Source: Nocardiopsis gilva YIM 90087 (GTDB taxonomy: Bacteria; Actinomycetota; Actinomycetes; Streptosporangiales; Streptosporangiaceae). From it: a stretch of 64,000 bases of DNA. Where the stretch lies: the NCBI RefSeq assembly GCF_002263495.1, contig NZ_CP022753.1:4588001-4652000 (forward strand), read 5' to 3'. The position numbers were made by a program, and so were the translations under genes. The notes under the pieces are model-generated. The model searched no databases and was not told where the DNA came from. It saw nothing but the letters and a program-made list of their open reading frames with translations. Of this stretch, positions 8,356 through 17,561 are shown one piece after another (within the stretch, counting starts at the first letter, position 1; the number at the start of each line of letters is the position of its first letter).

Positions 8356-8374
8356 TCTTGACCGGCTTGGACCT

Positions 8375-9049
8375 ATGGAAGCCTTCCTCAGCAACTACGA
8401 AGCCATCATCGACGGCTTCTCCTGGACCGTCCGCCTGACGCTGATCAGCGCGCTGTTCTCGTTCATCCTCGGCATCATCCTGACGGCGATGCGGGTCTCC
8501 CCGGTGCCGCTGCTGCGCGGCATGGCGACCGTGTACGTCGAGGGCATCCGCAATACCCCGCTGACGCTGGTCCTGCTCTTCTGCGGGCTGGGCCTCAACA
8601 GCGGGCTGGGCCTCAGCTTCGCCGAGAGCGTGGAGTGGAACGTCTACTGGCTCGCCGTGCTGGGGCTGTCGGCCTACACCGCGTGCTTCGTCTCCGAGGC
8701 GCTGCGGTCGGGCATCAACACGATCCCGTTCGGCCAGATCGAGGCCGCACGCTCACTCGGGCTGACGTTCCTGCAGAACATGCGGATGATCGTGCTTCCC
8801 CAGGCGCTGCGGTCGGTGGTCGGCCCGCTGGGCAGCGTGCTGATCGCGCTCATCAAGAACACCACCGTGGCGTCGGTCGCCGGCCTCGGGGTACAGGAGG
8901 CCTCCCGAGAGATGAAGCTCATGTTCGACCAGGGCGTCGTTCCGGTCATCCCGACCTTCATCGGGTTCGCGATCGGCTTCCTCATTCTGTGCCTGCCCAC
9001 GGGCTACCTGTTCGGCTGGCTGAGCAAGCGTCTGGCGGTGGCACGGTGA
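8375..9049 (+). CDS. gluC: GluC-type amino acid ABC transporter permease
   Basis: Integral membrane subunit (224 residues) of the HisMQ/GluC permease family with about five transmembrane helices. The ATPase-docking EAA loop is visible at QIEAARSLGLTFLQNMRMIVLPQAL, with conserved Gly. I prefer the ATG at 8375 (MEAFLSNYEAIIDGFSWTV), where homologous permeases begin; an upstream in-frame GTG at 8339 lies inside the attenuator stem. The stop overlaps the next permease start as GTGA, so the two permeases should be made in equal amounts. Confidence 0.9.
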   Translation: MEAFLSNYEAIIDGFSWTVRLTLISALFSFILGIILTAMRVSPVPLLRGMATVYVEGIRNTPLTLVLLFCGLGLNSGLGLSFAESVEWNVYWLAVLGLSAYTACFVSEALRSGINTIPFGQIEAARSLGLTFLQNMRMIVLPQALRSVVGPLGSVLIALIKNTTVASVAGLGVQEASREMKLMFDQGVVPVIPTFIGFAIGFLILCLPTGYLFGWLSKRLAVAR

Positions 9050-10077
9050 GCGTTCTCGGACAGAAGCAACCAACCCGCCTGTTCGACGCGCCCGGCCCCA
9101 AGGCCAGAGCCCGGCAGCGGGTCTACAGCGCACTGGCGACCTTCCTCGCCATTGGCGTCGCCGCGTTCGTCTACCTCGGCTTTAACGACACGTGGGACGA
9201 GGTCGCGGCCGCACCCGGCCAACTGTTCTCGGCCGACATCTGGCGGATCGACGAAGCCGGCCAGTGGAGCGCCGAGAAGTGGAACCCCTTCCTGGACCCG
9301 GAGATCTGGTCCGACATGGTCCTGCCGGGCATGATGAACACGCTGCACGCGGCCCTCGTCGCGGCGGTGCTGGCCATCGTCTTCGGCATCGTCTTCGGGG
9401 TCGGCCGCCTCTCCGACCACTGGTGGATCCGCGCGCTGTGCGGGGCCGTCGTGGAGTTCTTCCGCAGCATCCCGCTGCTGATCCTGATCTTCTTCACCCT
9501 GGCCGCTCCCCTGGCCGCCAACCAGCTGCTGGGCATCCCCTTCGGCACGTTCCAGGTCGACCCGCTCACCGCGGTCATCGTCGGCCTGACGCTCTACAAC
9601 GGGTCGGTGCTGGCCGAGGTGTTCCGGGCCGGGATCAATGCCGTGCCGAAGGGGCAGGCGGAAGCCGCCTACTCACTGGGCATGAACAAGACGCAGGTCA
9701 TGGGGTTCATCCTCATCCCGCAGGCCGTCACCAGCATGATGCCGGCGATCGTGGCGCAGCTCGTGGTCCTGCTGAAGGACTCCGCCCTCGGCTACATCGT
9801 GGCCTTCCCCGAGCTGCTGCGCGGCTTCTCGCTGATCGGGACGCGCTTCAACAACGTCATCCCGGCGGCGATCGTGTGCGCGACGATCTACATCATCATC
9901 AACATCTCGTTGAGCCGCCTGGCCATGTGGCTGGAGCGCCGCAACGCCCAGCGCGGCAAGCCGACGCCCGCGGCGGCGACCGCGCCGGGCGGCCCAGATG
10001 CCGGACCCGGCGATACCGCGGCAGCCGCGGAGGCCGAGCCGCCGGAGTCCGGCGAGCCCGTGAAGCGGCGCCACTGA
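9046..10077 (+). CDS. gluD: GluD-type amino acid ABC transporter permease
   Basis: Second permease of the heterodimer (343 residues). It starts at GTG 9046 inside the gluC stop. There is an N-terminal membrane helix (LATFLAIGVAAFVYLG), then an extracytoplasmic loop, then a HisMQ-type core with VVEFFRSIPLLILIFF and the EAA loop GQAEAAYSLGMNKTQVMGFI. The last 60 residues after SRLAMWLERRNAQRGK are a low-complexity Pro/Ala/Glu tail that is probably disordered and cytoplasmic. A strong GC stem-loop 47 bases downstream closes the operon. Confidence 0.92.
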   Translation: MSVLGQKQPTRLFDAPGPKARARQRVYSALATFLAIGVAAFVYLGFNDTWDEVAAAPGQLFSADIWRIDEAGQWSAEKWNPFLDPEIWSDMVLPGMMNTLHAALVAAVLAIVFGIVFGVGRLSDHWWIRALCGAVVEFFRSIPLLILIFFTLAAPLAANQLLGIPFGTFQVDPLTAVIVGLTLYNGSVLAEVFRAGINAVPKGQAEAAYSLGMNKTQVMGFILIPQAVTSMMPAIVAQLVVLLKDSALGYIVAFPELLRGFSLIGTRFNNVIPAAIVCATIYIIINISLSRLAMWLERRNAQRGKPTPAAATAPGGPDAGPGDTAAAAEAEPPESGEPVKRRH

Positions 10078-10123
10078 TGGCCCCGTGGCGCGTCCCGTGG
10101 GGGCGGTAAGTCCACCGCACCCA

Positions 10124-10158
10124 CGCGGCCCCGCTGCGCCCGGCGCGGCGGGGCCGCG
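10124..10158 (+). terminator. Terminator of the gluABCD operon
   Basis: An 11-bp perfect GC stem (10124-10134 with 10148-10158) around a 13-base loop that can itself pair, 47 bases after the gluD stop. Confidence 0.65.
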
Positions 10159-10251
10159 CCTCGTCCACGGCGCACGGCCTTACCCGATCACACCCCGACA
10201 ACGGATGCCCCCCGCCTACCTCCATTCGGCATACAGACGACTAAGGTCGAC

Positions 10252-12366
10252 ATGTCATCTCATCCCCACTCACGAGTGCGAAGTTCATCCATGATCGACC
10301 GAGTGACGGCCCCCCACGGCGCCTGGCCATCGCCGATCGTTGCGCGTGACGTCGCCCGAGCGGAGAAGCGGCTGGGCTTCCCCTCCGTTGTGGGCGAGGA
10401 GATCTGGTGGGAAGAGGCCCGCCCCGAGGAGGGCGGACGCACGACCGTCATGCGCCGGGACGCCGACGGAACCGTGACCGAGCTCCTCGCCGCCCCGTGG
10501 AACGCCCGCACCCGCGTGCACGAGTACGGCGGGCGCTCCTACCTTCCGGTACCGCGCCGCGACGACAAGGCGATCACGCGCTACGGCATCGTCTTCGCGA
10601 ACTTCACCGACCAGCGGCTGTACCTGCTGGACCGGCTGTCGCCCGAACCGCGGCCGATCACGCCCGAGCCCGCGGCCCCCGGCGCGCTGCGCTACGCCGA
10701 TATGACCCTGGCCGCCGACGGCAAGCGCGTCATCTGCGTGCAGGAGCGCCACGCCGAGGACGGCGGCGTCAGCCGCGCCATCGTCTCCCTGCCGCTGTCG
10801 GGCCGCGCCGCGCACGACCCGGATGCCGTCGTCGAACTGGTCACCGGCGCGGACTTCTACGCCTCCCCCACGCCCTCCCCCGACGGCCGGCACCTCGCCT
10901 GGGTGTGCTGGAACCACCCGCGGATGCCGTGGGAGGGCACGGAACTGCGGGTGGGCACGCTCACCGACAGCGGTGTGACCGACGCCTACCTGCTCAAGGG
11001 CGGCGTCGCCGAGTCGGTGCTGTCCCCGGTCTGGCGGGACGACGACCACCTCTACTTCGTCTCCGACTGGCCCGGCTGGTGGAACCTCTACGAGATCGGG
11101 CTCACGGGGCAGGCCATCGCGCTCTACCCGGCCGAGGAGGAGTTCACCGGCGGGTTCGCCCAGCTCGGCGTCGAGCCGTACGTCCGGCTGGACGATGACC
11201 GACTCGTCGCTCTCCACGGCCACGCCGACCTGCGGCCGGGCGTGTACGACCCGGCCACGGCCGAGCTGACGGAGATCTCCTCCCCGCTGACCACCTGGGA
11301 GACGCTGGCCACCGACGGGCGCACGGTCGTGGCTCTGGCCTCGGGACCCGGCGACCCGCAGAGCCTGGTCCGGCTCGACCCGGACACCGGGCGCGTCGCC
11401 ACGCTGCGCCGGTCGCTGGACTCCGTGCCCGACCCCGACTACCTGCCCACGCCCGAGGCCGTGACGCTGAGCGGGCGCTACGGCGCGGAGATCCACGCCA
11501 ACGTGTACCCGCCGACCAACCCCCGTGTCGCCGTGGAGGGCCCGGCGCCCTACATCGTGTGGGTCCACGGCGGCCCCGTCTCCCGCGCCACCACGCGCCT
11601 CGACCTGGCCAAGGCGTTCTTCACCAGTCGCGGCATCGGGATCGTCGACGTCAACTACGCGGGCTCCATCGGGTTCGGCCGCACCTACCGGCAGCGGCTG
11701 CACGGTCAGTGGGGCGCGCTCGACGTCGAGGACACCACGGCGGCGGCCCAGGCCCTGGTCGACCAGGGCGTCGCCGACCCGGAGCGGCTCGCGATCCGCG
11801 GCGGCAGCGCCGGAGGCCTCACCACGCTGCTCGCGCTCACCGGGGACACCTTCGCCTGCGGCACCTCGCTGTACGGTGTCACCGACCTGCTCCGGCTGGC
11901 CAAGGAGACCCACGACTTCGAGTCACGCTTCCTCGACTCCCTGATCGGCCTCCTTCCGGGCTACGCCGCGACCTACCGCGAGCGCTCTCCGATCAACCGC
12001 GCGCAGGAGATCCAGGTGCCCGCCCTGGTCATCCAGGGGGCCGACGACCCGGTCGTCCCGCCCGCGCAGGCCGTGGCACTCATCAAGGCCCTGGCCGACC
12101 GGAAGATCCCCCACGCCTACATCGAGTACGAGGGCGAGGCCCACGGTTTCCGCAAGGCCCAGTCGCTGGAGCACGCGCTGGAGGCCGAGCTCGCCTTCTA
12201 CGGGCAGGTCTTCGGCTTCACCCCGCCCGGGATCCCCTCGATCGAGCTCGTCACCGAGTACGAGGAGCCGGAAGCGGCCGGGGAACTCGAACCGGAGCCC
12301 GCATCCGCCCAGGCGAGCGCCGAGGAGAACTCCGCGCGGGAACCGGCCCCCGAGACCCCCTCCTGA
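10252..12366 (+). CDS. S9 family (prolyl-oligopeptidase-like) serine peptidase
   Basis: A 704-residue two-domain enzyme: an N-terminal beta-propeller (about residues 40-390, with repeated blades such as ADFYASPTPSPDGRHLAWVCW) and a C-terminal alpha/beta-hydrolase. The catalytic triad is readable: Ser in RGGSAGGLTT, Asp in QGADDPVVPP and His in EGEAHGFR; the oxyanion stretch is WVHGGP. No signal peptide, so cytoplasmic. It is a dipeptidyl- or acylaminoacyl-peptidase-like enzyme, exact specificity unknown. ATG 10252 has AAGG at a short distance; an in-frame ATG at 10291 has no visible ribosome binding site. The C-terminal 45 residues are Glu/Pro/Ala-rich and dispensable-looking. Confidence 0.9.
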   Translation: MSSHPHSRVRSSSMIDRVTAPHGAWPSPIVARDVARAEKRLGFPSVVGEEIWWEEARPEEGGRTTVMRRDADGTVTELLAAPWNARTRVHEYGGRSYLPVPRRDDKAITRYGIVFANFTDQRLYLLDRLSPEPRPITPEPAAPGALRYADMTLAADGKRVICVQERHAEDGGVSRAIVSLPLSGRAAHDPDAVVELVTGADFYASPTPSPDGRHLAWVCWNHPRMPWEGTELRVGTLTDSGVTDAYLLKGGVAESVLSPVWRDDDHLYFVSDWPGWWNLYEIGLTGQAIALYPAEEEFTGGFAQLGVEPYVRLDDDRLVALHGHADLRPGVYDPATAELTEISSPLTTWETLATDGRTVVALASGPGDPQSLVRLDPDTGRVATLRRSLDSVPDPDYLPTPEAVTLSGRYGAEIHANVYPPTNPRVAVEGPAPYIVWVHGGPVSRATTRLDLAKAFFTSRGIGIVDVNYAGSIGFGRTYRQRLHGQWGALDVEDTTAAAQALVDQGVADPERLAIRGGSAGGLTTLLALTGDTFACGTSLYGVTDLLRLAKETHDFESRFLDSLIGLLPGYAATYRERSPINRAQEIQVPALVIQGADDPVVPPAQAVALIKALADRKIPHAYIEYEGEAHGFRKAQSLEHALEAELAFYGQVFGFTPPGIPSIELVTEYEEPEAAGELEPEPASAQASAEENSAREPAPETPS

Positions 12367-12394
12367 CCTCTCACCACCGATGTCACCGGTTTCC

Positions 12395-12460
12395 CCGTTG
12401 ATCTCGGCGATATCGACCGAATTTTGGCGGGAATTCCGTCGATATCGCCGAGATCAACGG
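12395..12460. repeat. Dispersed long hairpin element, copy 1
   Basis: A perfect 23-bp inverted repeat (12395-12417 with 12438-12460) encloses a 20-base loop that can pair further through GAATT/AATTC. It lies between the convergent S9 peptidase and RNase Y genes, so it can terminate both. The same sequence family recurs at 38682-38758 (arms share GTTGATCTCGG and GTCGATAT), which marks it as a repeated element and not a one-off terminator. Confidence 0.85.
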
Positions 12461-12470
12461 AGGATGGTCG

Positions 12471-14069
12471 TCACCGGGCGGTCTCCGTAGCGCGCGACTC
12501 GCGGATGACGGTGACGCGGATGCGCCCGGGGTAGGTGAGTTCGTCCTCCACCCGCTTGGCGACGTCGCGGGCGATGACCTGGGCTTGGATGTCGTCGACG
12601 GTGTCCGGGCGGACCATGATCCGGACCTCCCGCCCGGCCTGCATCGCGAAGACCTTCTCCACCCCCGTGTTCTCGTGGGCGATCTCCTCCATCCGGTGCA
12701 GCCGCTCCGTGTAGGACTCCAGGGACGCTCGGCGGGCGCCCGGACGCCCGCCGCTGATGGCGTCGGCGGCCTGGGTCAGCACGGCCTCCACCGTGCGCGC
12801 CTCGACCTCGTTGTGGTGGGCTTCGATCGCGTGCACGACGTCCTCGGACTCGCCGTACCTGCGGGCGGCCTTCGCGCCGACCAGCGCGTGGCTGCCCTGT
12901 GCCTCGTGCGTCAGGGCCTTGCCGATGTCGTGCAGCAGGGCGCAGCGCCGCATCACCACGGGGTCCATGCCGAGCTCGGCGGCCATCATTCCGGCGAGGT
13001 GCGCCGCTTCGACGGAGTGCTTGAGCACGTTCTGCCCGTAGGAGGTGCGGTACCGGAGCTTCCCCAGCAGGGTGGCCAGTTCCGGGTGCATGTCGGTGAT
13101 CCCGGTGTCGACGAGCGCGTCCTCACCGGCCCGCACGCACCGCCCGTCCACCTCGGCGCGGCTGGCCTCGTAGACCTCCTCGATGCGCTGGGGGTGGATG
13201 CGCCCGTCGAGGACGAGCTTCTCCAGGGTGAGGCGCCCGACCTCGCGGCGCAGCGGGTTGAAGCAGGAGAGCAGGACCGCCTCGGGGGTGTCGTCGATGA
13301 TCACGTTGACGCCGGTGGTCGTCTCGAAGGCGCGGATGTTGCGCCCTTCCCGCCCGATGAGGCGCCCCTTCATCTCCTCGCCCGGCAGCGGGAACACCGT
13401 GACCACCGACTCCGTGGTCTGCTCGGTGGCCAGCCGCTGGATGGCCGTCGTGATGACCTCGCGCGCCCGTGTCTCCCCGTCCTTGAGCGCGTCCTTCTCC
13501 ATCGAGCGGACGAGCACCACCGACTCCCGCTTGGCCTGCCCCTCGGCCTCGGCGACGAGCGCGGCCCTGGCCTCTTCGGCGGTGAGGGACGCGGCGGTCT
13601 CCAGCGCCCTGCGGCGCTCCTCCTCCACCTCGGTGACGCGCCGTTCGCGCTCGTCCAGCAGGGCCGTACGCTCGTCGACCCGCCGATGGGAGTCGGCCAG
13701 CCGGGCGAGGTCGTCGTCGAGCCGCCGCTCGCGCTCCACCAGCCGGGCCTCGCGCCGTTCGAGTTCGCCGCGACGGTCGGCCAGCTCGGCGCGGACGGCC
13801 GCCCACTCCTGCTCCGCGTCGGCGCGCCGCGCGGCCAGCTGCTCCTCGGCGTCCTGGATCTTCTGGGCGGCGGCCCGCTCCGCCTCGGCCGCGACGCAGG
13901 CGGCCCGGTCGCGTGCCGCGGCGATCTCCGCCCATGTGGCCGCCTGGCGTCGACGCACGGCACACGCGGCTCTGCTCAGGGCGACGACGACACCCCCCAG
14001 CGCGACGAGGGCCACGAGTCCGACGAGTAGCAGGCCGTCACCGACAGCCCCCAATTGCCCCACCCCCAC
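12471..14069 (-). CDS. rny: Ribonuclease Y
   Basis: Membrane-anchored endoribonuclease that starts mRNA decay. The order of parts is: an N-terminal hydrophobic helix (GLLLVGLVALVALGGVVVAL), a long charged coiled coil rich in Arg/Glu/Ala, a KH RNA-binding domain (GRLIGREGRNIRAFE), then an HD domain with LLHDIGKALTHE and the earlier His in LKHSVEAAHLAG. The frame stays open to 14219, but the extra 50 residues are unlike the family. GTG 14069 (or 14063) puts the helix at the N-terminus and gives about 532 residues, near the usual length. The start is therefore a judgement. The gap upstream (14070-14448) contains only a stem-loop and no other gene I can see. Confidence 0.9.
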   Translation of the reverse strand: MGVGQLGAVGDGLLLVGLVALVALGGVVVALSRAACAVRRRQAATWAEIAAARDRAACVAAEAERAAAQKIQDAEEQLAARRADAEQEWAAVRAELADRRGELERREARLVERERRLDDDLARLADSHRRVDERTALLDERERRVTEVEEERRRALETAASLTAEEARAALVAEAEGQAKRESVVLVRSMEKDALKDGETRAREVITTAIQRLATEQTTESVVTVFPLPGEEMKGRLIGREGRNIRAFETTTGVNVIIDDTPEAVLLSCFNPLRREVGRLTLEKLVLDGRIHPQRIEEVYEASRAEVDGRCVRAGEDALVDTGITDMHPELATLLGKLRYRTSYGQNVLKHSVEAAHLAGMMAAELGMDPVVMRRCALLHDIGKALTHEAQGSHALVGAKAARRYGESEDVVHAIEAHHNEVEARTVEAVLTQAADAISGGRPGARRASLESYTERLHRMEEIAHENTGVEKVFAMQAGREVRIMVRPDTVDDIQAQVIARDVAKRVEDELTYPGRIRVTVIRESRATETAR

Positions 14070-14370
14070 ACCGTGTCCGCGACGGCGGGAATCCCCCGTC
14101 CGCCGTCCAGCCGACTCCGGCAACGACCCCACGCTCTGCCGGACCGATACTCCTGGTGCACGCGTCGTCTCTCTGCGCGAGATGGCTACCCCCGCACGTG
14201 ACATTGACTCGTCGTTCACTTCGCCGCTGCGGCGAGGTTAGGGGCGCGCACCCCCAGCGGCAACCGGAATGGGCGGCTGACCTGCGGCGAATCAGAAGGC
14301 CGGGTGGAGTGGAGCGGGTGCCACCTGGGCGGACGACGCGATATCGGACGTCCGCGGGGAGAGTAAAGTT

Positions 14371-14388
14371 CGCCCCGGCACCGGGGCG
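14371..14388 (-). terminator. Stem-loop downstream of recX
   Basis: CGCCCCGG (14371-14378) pairs with CCGGGGCG (14381-14388) around a very short loop. On the reverse strand it is followed by AACTTTAC, giving a weak U-rich tail for the recA-recX transcript. Confidence 0.5.
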
Positions 14389-14448
14389 GACATCCGGCCA
14401 CCTGGAACTCCGGGCCGAGCCCCCGGGGCACACGGCAGGGTCCGCGTA

Positions 14449-15063
14449 CTACGTGCCGAGGTCGGGGTCGGGCAGATCGAACTCGGAGCCCTCGGCCTCC
14501 AGCTCCTCGCGGACCACACGGTAGGCCAGGCCCGCCGCGTACCCCTTGCGTGCCAGCATGCCCATGACGCGGCGCACCCGGGTCGCGTCCGGCGCGCCGC
14601 GCGAGGCGTCGAGCTTGCGCCGGACCAGCCGCCGGGCGGTGGCCTCCTCCTGTTCGGCGCTGATGTCGTCGACGGCGTCGCGGACCGTCTCCTCGGCCAC
14701 GCCCCGACGCCGCAGCTCGGCGGCGAGCGCTCGGCGGCCCAGCCCCCGCCCGGTGTGCCGGGAGTCGACCCAGGCGCCGGCGAACGCCACGTCGTCGATG
14801 AGTCCGGCCTCGCTGAAGCGGCCGAGGACGGACTCCGACACCTCTTCGGGGATGCCGCGTTTCCGCAGCGCCGCTTCGAGCTGGGCGCGGGTACGCGGCG
14901 CGGACGTGAGCAGCCGCAGGCAGATGCCGCGCGCCTTGGCCTCCGGGTCATCGTCCGGCCGGGTGGCCCCGGCCGGAACGGTCGCGTGCTCGGCCCCCTC
15001 CTCTGTCGCCCCTGATGCGGGATGCGTCAGATCGTCCTCCATCTCCGCGAGCGGATCACGCAT
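14449..15063 (-). CDS. recX: RecX, regulator of RecA
   Basis: A small protein that binds RecA filaments and inhibits strand exchange and ATPase. It has 204 residues: an acidic N-terminal extension, then RecX helical repeats recognisable from [59 protein letters not shown] and [20 protein letters not shown]. The ATG at 15063 overlaps the recA stop by eight bases, so translation is coupled to recA. A longer frame upstream is the recA gene read in another frame. Confidence 0.92.
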   Translation of the reverse strand: MRDPLAEMEDDLTHPASGATEEGAEHATVPAGATRPDDDPEAKARGICLRLLTSAPRTRAQLEAALRKRGIPEEVSESVLGRFSEAGLIDDVAFAGAWVDSRHTGRGLGRRALAAELRRRGVAEETVRDAVDDISAEQEEATARRLVRRKLDASRGAPDATRVRRVMGMLARKGYAAGLAYRVVREELEAEGSEFDLPDPDLGT

Positions 15064-16222
15064 CCGTCGACGGGGTGGCCTTGGACTTGGTGGTGCGCTT
15101 GGCGGCGGCCGCGGTGGTCCCCTTGGCCGGGGCCTCCTTGGCGGCGGCGTCGTCCTTCGCGGCATCGTCCTTCGCGGCGCTGTCCTTGGCTCCGGCGGCC
15201 GCGGTGGAGCCGGCGCTGTCGTCGCCCTGCGTGGGAATGCCCAGCTTCTCCTTGATCTTCTTCTCGATCTCGTTGGCCATGTCGCCGTTCTCACGCAGGA
15301 AGTTCCGCGCGTTCTCCTTGCCCTGGCCCAGCTGGGTGCCCTCGTAGGTGTACCAGGCCCCGGACTTGCGCACGATGCCCTGTTCCACGCCGAGGTCGAT
15401 CAGACCGCCCTCGCGGGAGATGCCGACGCCGTAGAGGATGTCGAACTCCGCCTGCTTGAAGGGCGGCGCGACCTTGTTCTTCACGACCTTCACGCGGGTG
15501 CGGTTGCCGACGGCGTCGGTGCCGTCCTTCAGCGTCTCGATACGGCGGACGTCGAGGCGGACCGAGGAGTAGAACTTCAGCGCCCGGCCACCGGTGGTGG
15601 TCTCGGGCGAGCCGAACATGACGCCGACCTTCTCGCGCAGCTGGTTGATGAAGATGGCGGTGGTCCCGGTCTGGTGCAGCGCACCCGCGATCTTGCGCAG
15701 CGCCTGCGACATGAGCCGGGCTTGCAGGCCGACGTGGCTGTCGCCCATCTCCCCCTCGATCTCGGCGCGCGGCACGAGCGCGGCGACGGAGTCGACGACG
15801 AGGATGGAGACGGCACCGGAGCGGATGAGCATGTCGGCGATCTCCAGCGCCTGCTCACCGGTGTCGGGCTGGGACAGCAAGAGGTCGTCGGTGTTGACGC
15901 CGATCTTCTTGGCGTACTCGGGGTCGAGCGCGTGTTCGGCGTCGATGAACGCGGCGATGCCCCCCAAGCGCTGGGCGCTGGCCACCGCGTGGAGTGCGAC
16001 GGTCGTCTTACCGGAGGACTCCGGGCCGTAGACCTCAACGATCCGCCCCCGGGGGATCCCTCCGATACCCAGCGCGACGTCCAGGGAGATCGCGTCGGTG
16101 GGGATGGACTCGATCGGCGGGCGGTCGTCATCGCCCAGGCGCATGACGGAGCCCTTGCCGAACTGGCGCTCGATCTGCGCGAGCGCGGTTTCGAGAGCCT
16201 TGTCTCGGTCAGCAACTGCCAC
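15056..16222 (-). CDS. recA: RecA recombinase
   Basis: ATP-dependent strand-exchange protein and co-protease for LexA. It has the Walker A loop [14 protein letters not shown], Walker [14 protein letters not shown], the L1/L2 DNA-binding region [18 protein letters not shown] and [17 protein letters not shown], and a Lys/Ala-rich C-terminal tail of about 60 residues, as in other actinobacteria. I start at GTG 16222 ([18 protein letters not shown] by initiation), which has AGGGG upstream and matches the family start. In-frame ATGs at 16258 and further upstream are alternatives. A LexA-type SOS box lies about 220 bases upstream. Co-transcribed with recX. Confidence 0.96.
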   Translation of the reverse strand: MAVADRDKALETALAQIERQFGKGSVMRLGDDDRPPIESIPTDAISLDVALGIGGIPRGRIVEVYGPESSGKTTVALHAVASAQRLGGIAAFIDAEHALDPEYAKKIGVNTDDLLLSQPDTGEQALEIADMLIRSGAVSILVVDSVAALVPRAEIEGEMGDSHVGLQARLMSQALRKIAGALHQTGTTAIFINQLREKVGVMFGSPETTTGGRALKFYSSVRLDVRRIETLKDGTDAVGNRTRVKVVKNKVAPPFKQAEFDILYGVGISREGGLIDLGVEQGIVRKSGAWYTYEGTQLGQGKENARNFLRENGDMANEIEKKIKEKLGIPTQGDDSAGSTAAAGAKDSAAKDDAAKDDAAAKEAPAKGTTAAAAKRTTKSKATPSTDA

Positions 16223-16433
16223 GGGGAACCCCTGTTGGGTCGGTGTCTTCTTCTTCATCTCGGGAGTGACGCTACGCGGTCGCTCTGACATTCGACGACG
16301 GTTCCGCGTCACCCTGTGGACGCCCGCCGCGCCGGTAGCGCTGTGTGGGCCCGGCGACCTTCCGCCATCATGGGCGATCCCTCGACAACTAGTGTCTCAC
16401 GCCACGTCCGCGGACTCCGATTCCACGACCACA

Positions 16434-17561
16434 CTACCCGAACTTCTGTTCGACTGTTCGAGGCGGGGTGTCGGCGCGGCGCGGCGCCGCGGCGTCGGGG
16501 ACCAGCCGCCGCGTGATGGCCCCCGGAACACTGTGCTCGGCGGCCCACCCGGGACGGATGCGCAGCCACACCACCCCCTGCCGCGCCCCGATGACCACAT
16601 CGTCGTGGCTGCGGGCCAGACTGAGGTCGCGCACCTCGTGGAAGTCCACCGCGCCGGGCCCGTAGGCGTCGACCAGACGGTCGGCCCGCTCCGCGGCCGC
16701 GGCGAGTTCCGCCTCGTGTCCGCGATGGACGCAGACCCGGACGGAGGCGCGGTCCTCACACACCTTCGGCTTGCGCGGGTCGTACTCCACCCACGCCCAC
16801 GCCGGGTACTGCGGGACCACGGCGAGCCCCACCCCCAGCATCACCGTCGCCACACCGTAGGGCGCGACCGACTGGCGCCGACCGACCCGCACCACGTGCG
16901 CGGCCAGCACCCCCGCGACGACCACGACGAGGGAGAAGAAGGCCAGGCGGAAGGCCGCGAACGGACGCTCCTCGCGCATCCCCAGGTGCGGCGGGTCCGC
17001 TGCCACGGCGGGGGCGAGCGCGCCCCACTGTCCGAGGACGTCCGGCAGGTACAGGATCAGCAGCGCCGCGCCGGCCGCGGCAGGCACGGCCAGCGGGGCG
17101 GCCAGCACCGCCCCCACGAGGTAGCCCAGGGCGACGAGTGCCGCGAGCCCGAGGAAGGCGCCGCCCACGACCAGCGGGTCGGGGATGCCGTAGTCGACCC
17201 GCGCGGCGGTCTGCCACAGCAGCGGCAGCAGCCCCAGCAGGTAGGCGCCGAGGAACCAGCCGAGGGCGGCGAGGACATGGCACCCCACGGTCGGCCATCC
17301 GGCACGCACCTGCCATGCCTGGGCGAAGATCCGGGTGCGGGGGGTGAGGCGGGACGCGATAAGGGCGGAGGACGTCGCCGCCAGGACGGCCGGCAGCCGC
17401 GTCCGCTCGGCGATCACTCCCGAGGTGTGGGTCCAGTCCGGAGCGGACAGGGTGAGCTGGTCGGCGGTGGCGTACCAGGTGAACAGGGTGATCGCGGTGG
17501 AGGGCAGGAGGAGCAGCAGGGGAGGCAGCGGCCAGCCGACGCGGTGGAGCCGCGGGCGCAT
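16434..17561 (-). CDS. Multi-spanning membrane protein, permease partner of the ATPase downstream of 18334
   Basis: About 375 residues with six to seven predicted membrane helices in the first 260 residues (PLPPLLLLLPSTAITLFTW, VGCHVLAALGWFLGAYLLG and VVVVAGVLAAHVVRV are clear). A soluble C-terminal domain of about 110 residues contains CEDRASVRVCVHRGHEAELA and is likely outside the membrane. No sequence family recognised; its role as a permease comes from its overlap with the ATPase gene (TGATG). Start: ATG 17561, preceded by AGGGAGGG; a GTG at 17564 is equally in frame. Its last codons overlap the SOS box of recA. Confidence 0.65.
   Translation of the reverse strand: MRPRLHRVGWPLPPLLLLLPSTAITLFTWYATADQLTLSAPDWTHTSGVIAERTRLPAVLAATSSALIASRLTPRTRIFAQAWQVRAGWPTVGCHVLAALGWFLGAYLLGLLPLLWQTAARVDYGIPDPLVVGGAFLGLAALVALGYLVGAVLAAPLAVPAAAGAALLILYLPDVLGQWGALAPAVAADPPHLGMREERPFAAFRLAFFSLVVVVAGVLAAHVVRVGRRQSVAPYGVATVMLGVGLAVVPQYPAWAWVEYDPRKPKVCEDRASVRVCVHRGHEAELAAAAERADRLVDAYGPGAVDFHEVRDLSLARSHDDVVIGARQGVVWLRIRPGWAAEHSVPGAITRRLVPDAAAPRRADTPPRTVEQKFG
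16440..16451 (-). promoter_or_regulatory. LexA-type SOS box of recA
   Basis: CGAAC-TTCT-GTTCG (16439-16452) contains GAAC-N4-GTTC, the known actinobacterial LexA site, as an exact match with symmetric flanks. It overlaps the stop region of the upstream membrane-protein gene and lies about 220 bases before the recA start. On the reverse strand a TTGTCGAGG (16388-16380) further downstream weakly resembles the second, LexA-independent recA promoter described in mycobacteria, but the match is partial. Confidence 0.75.
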
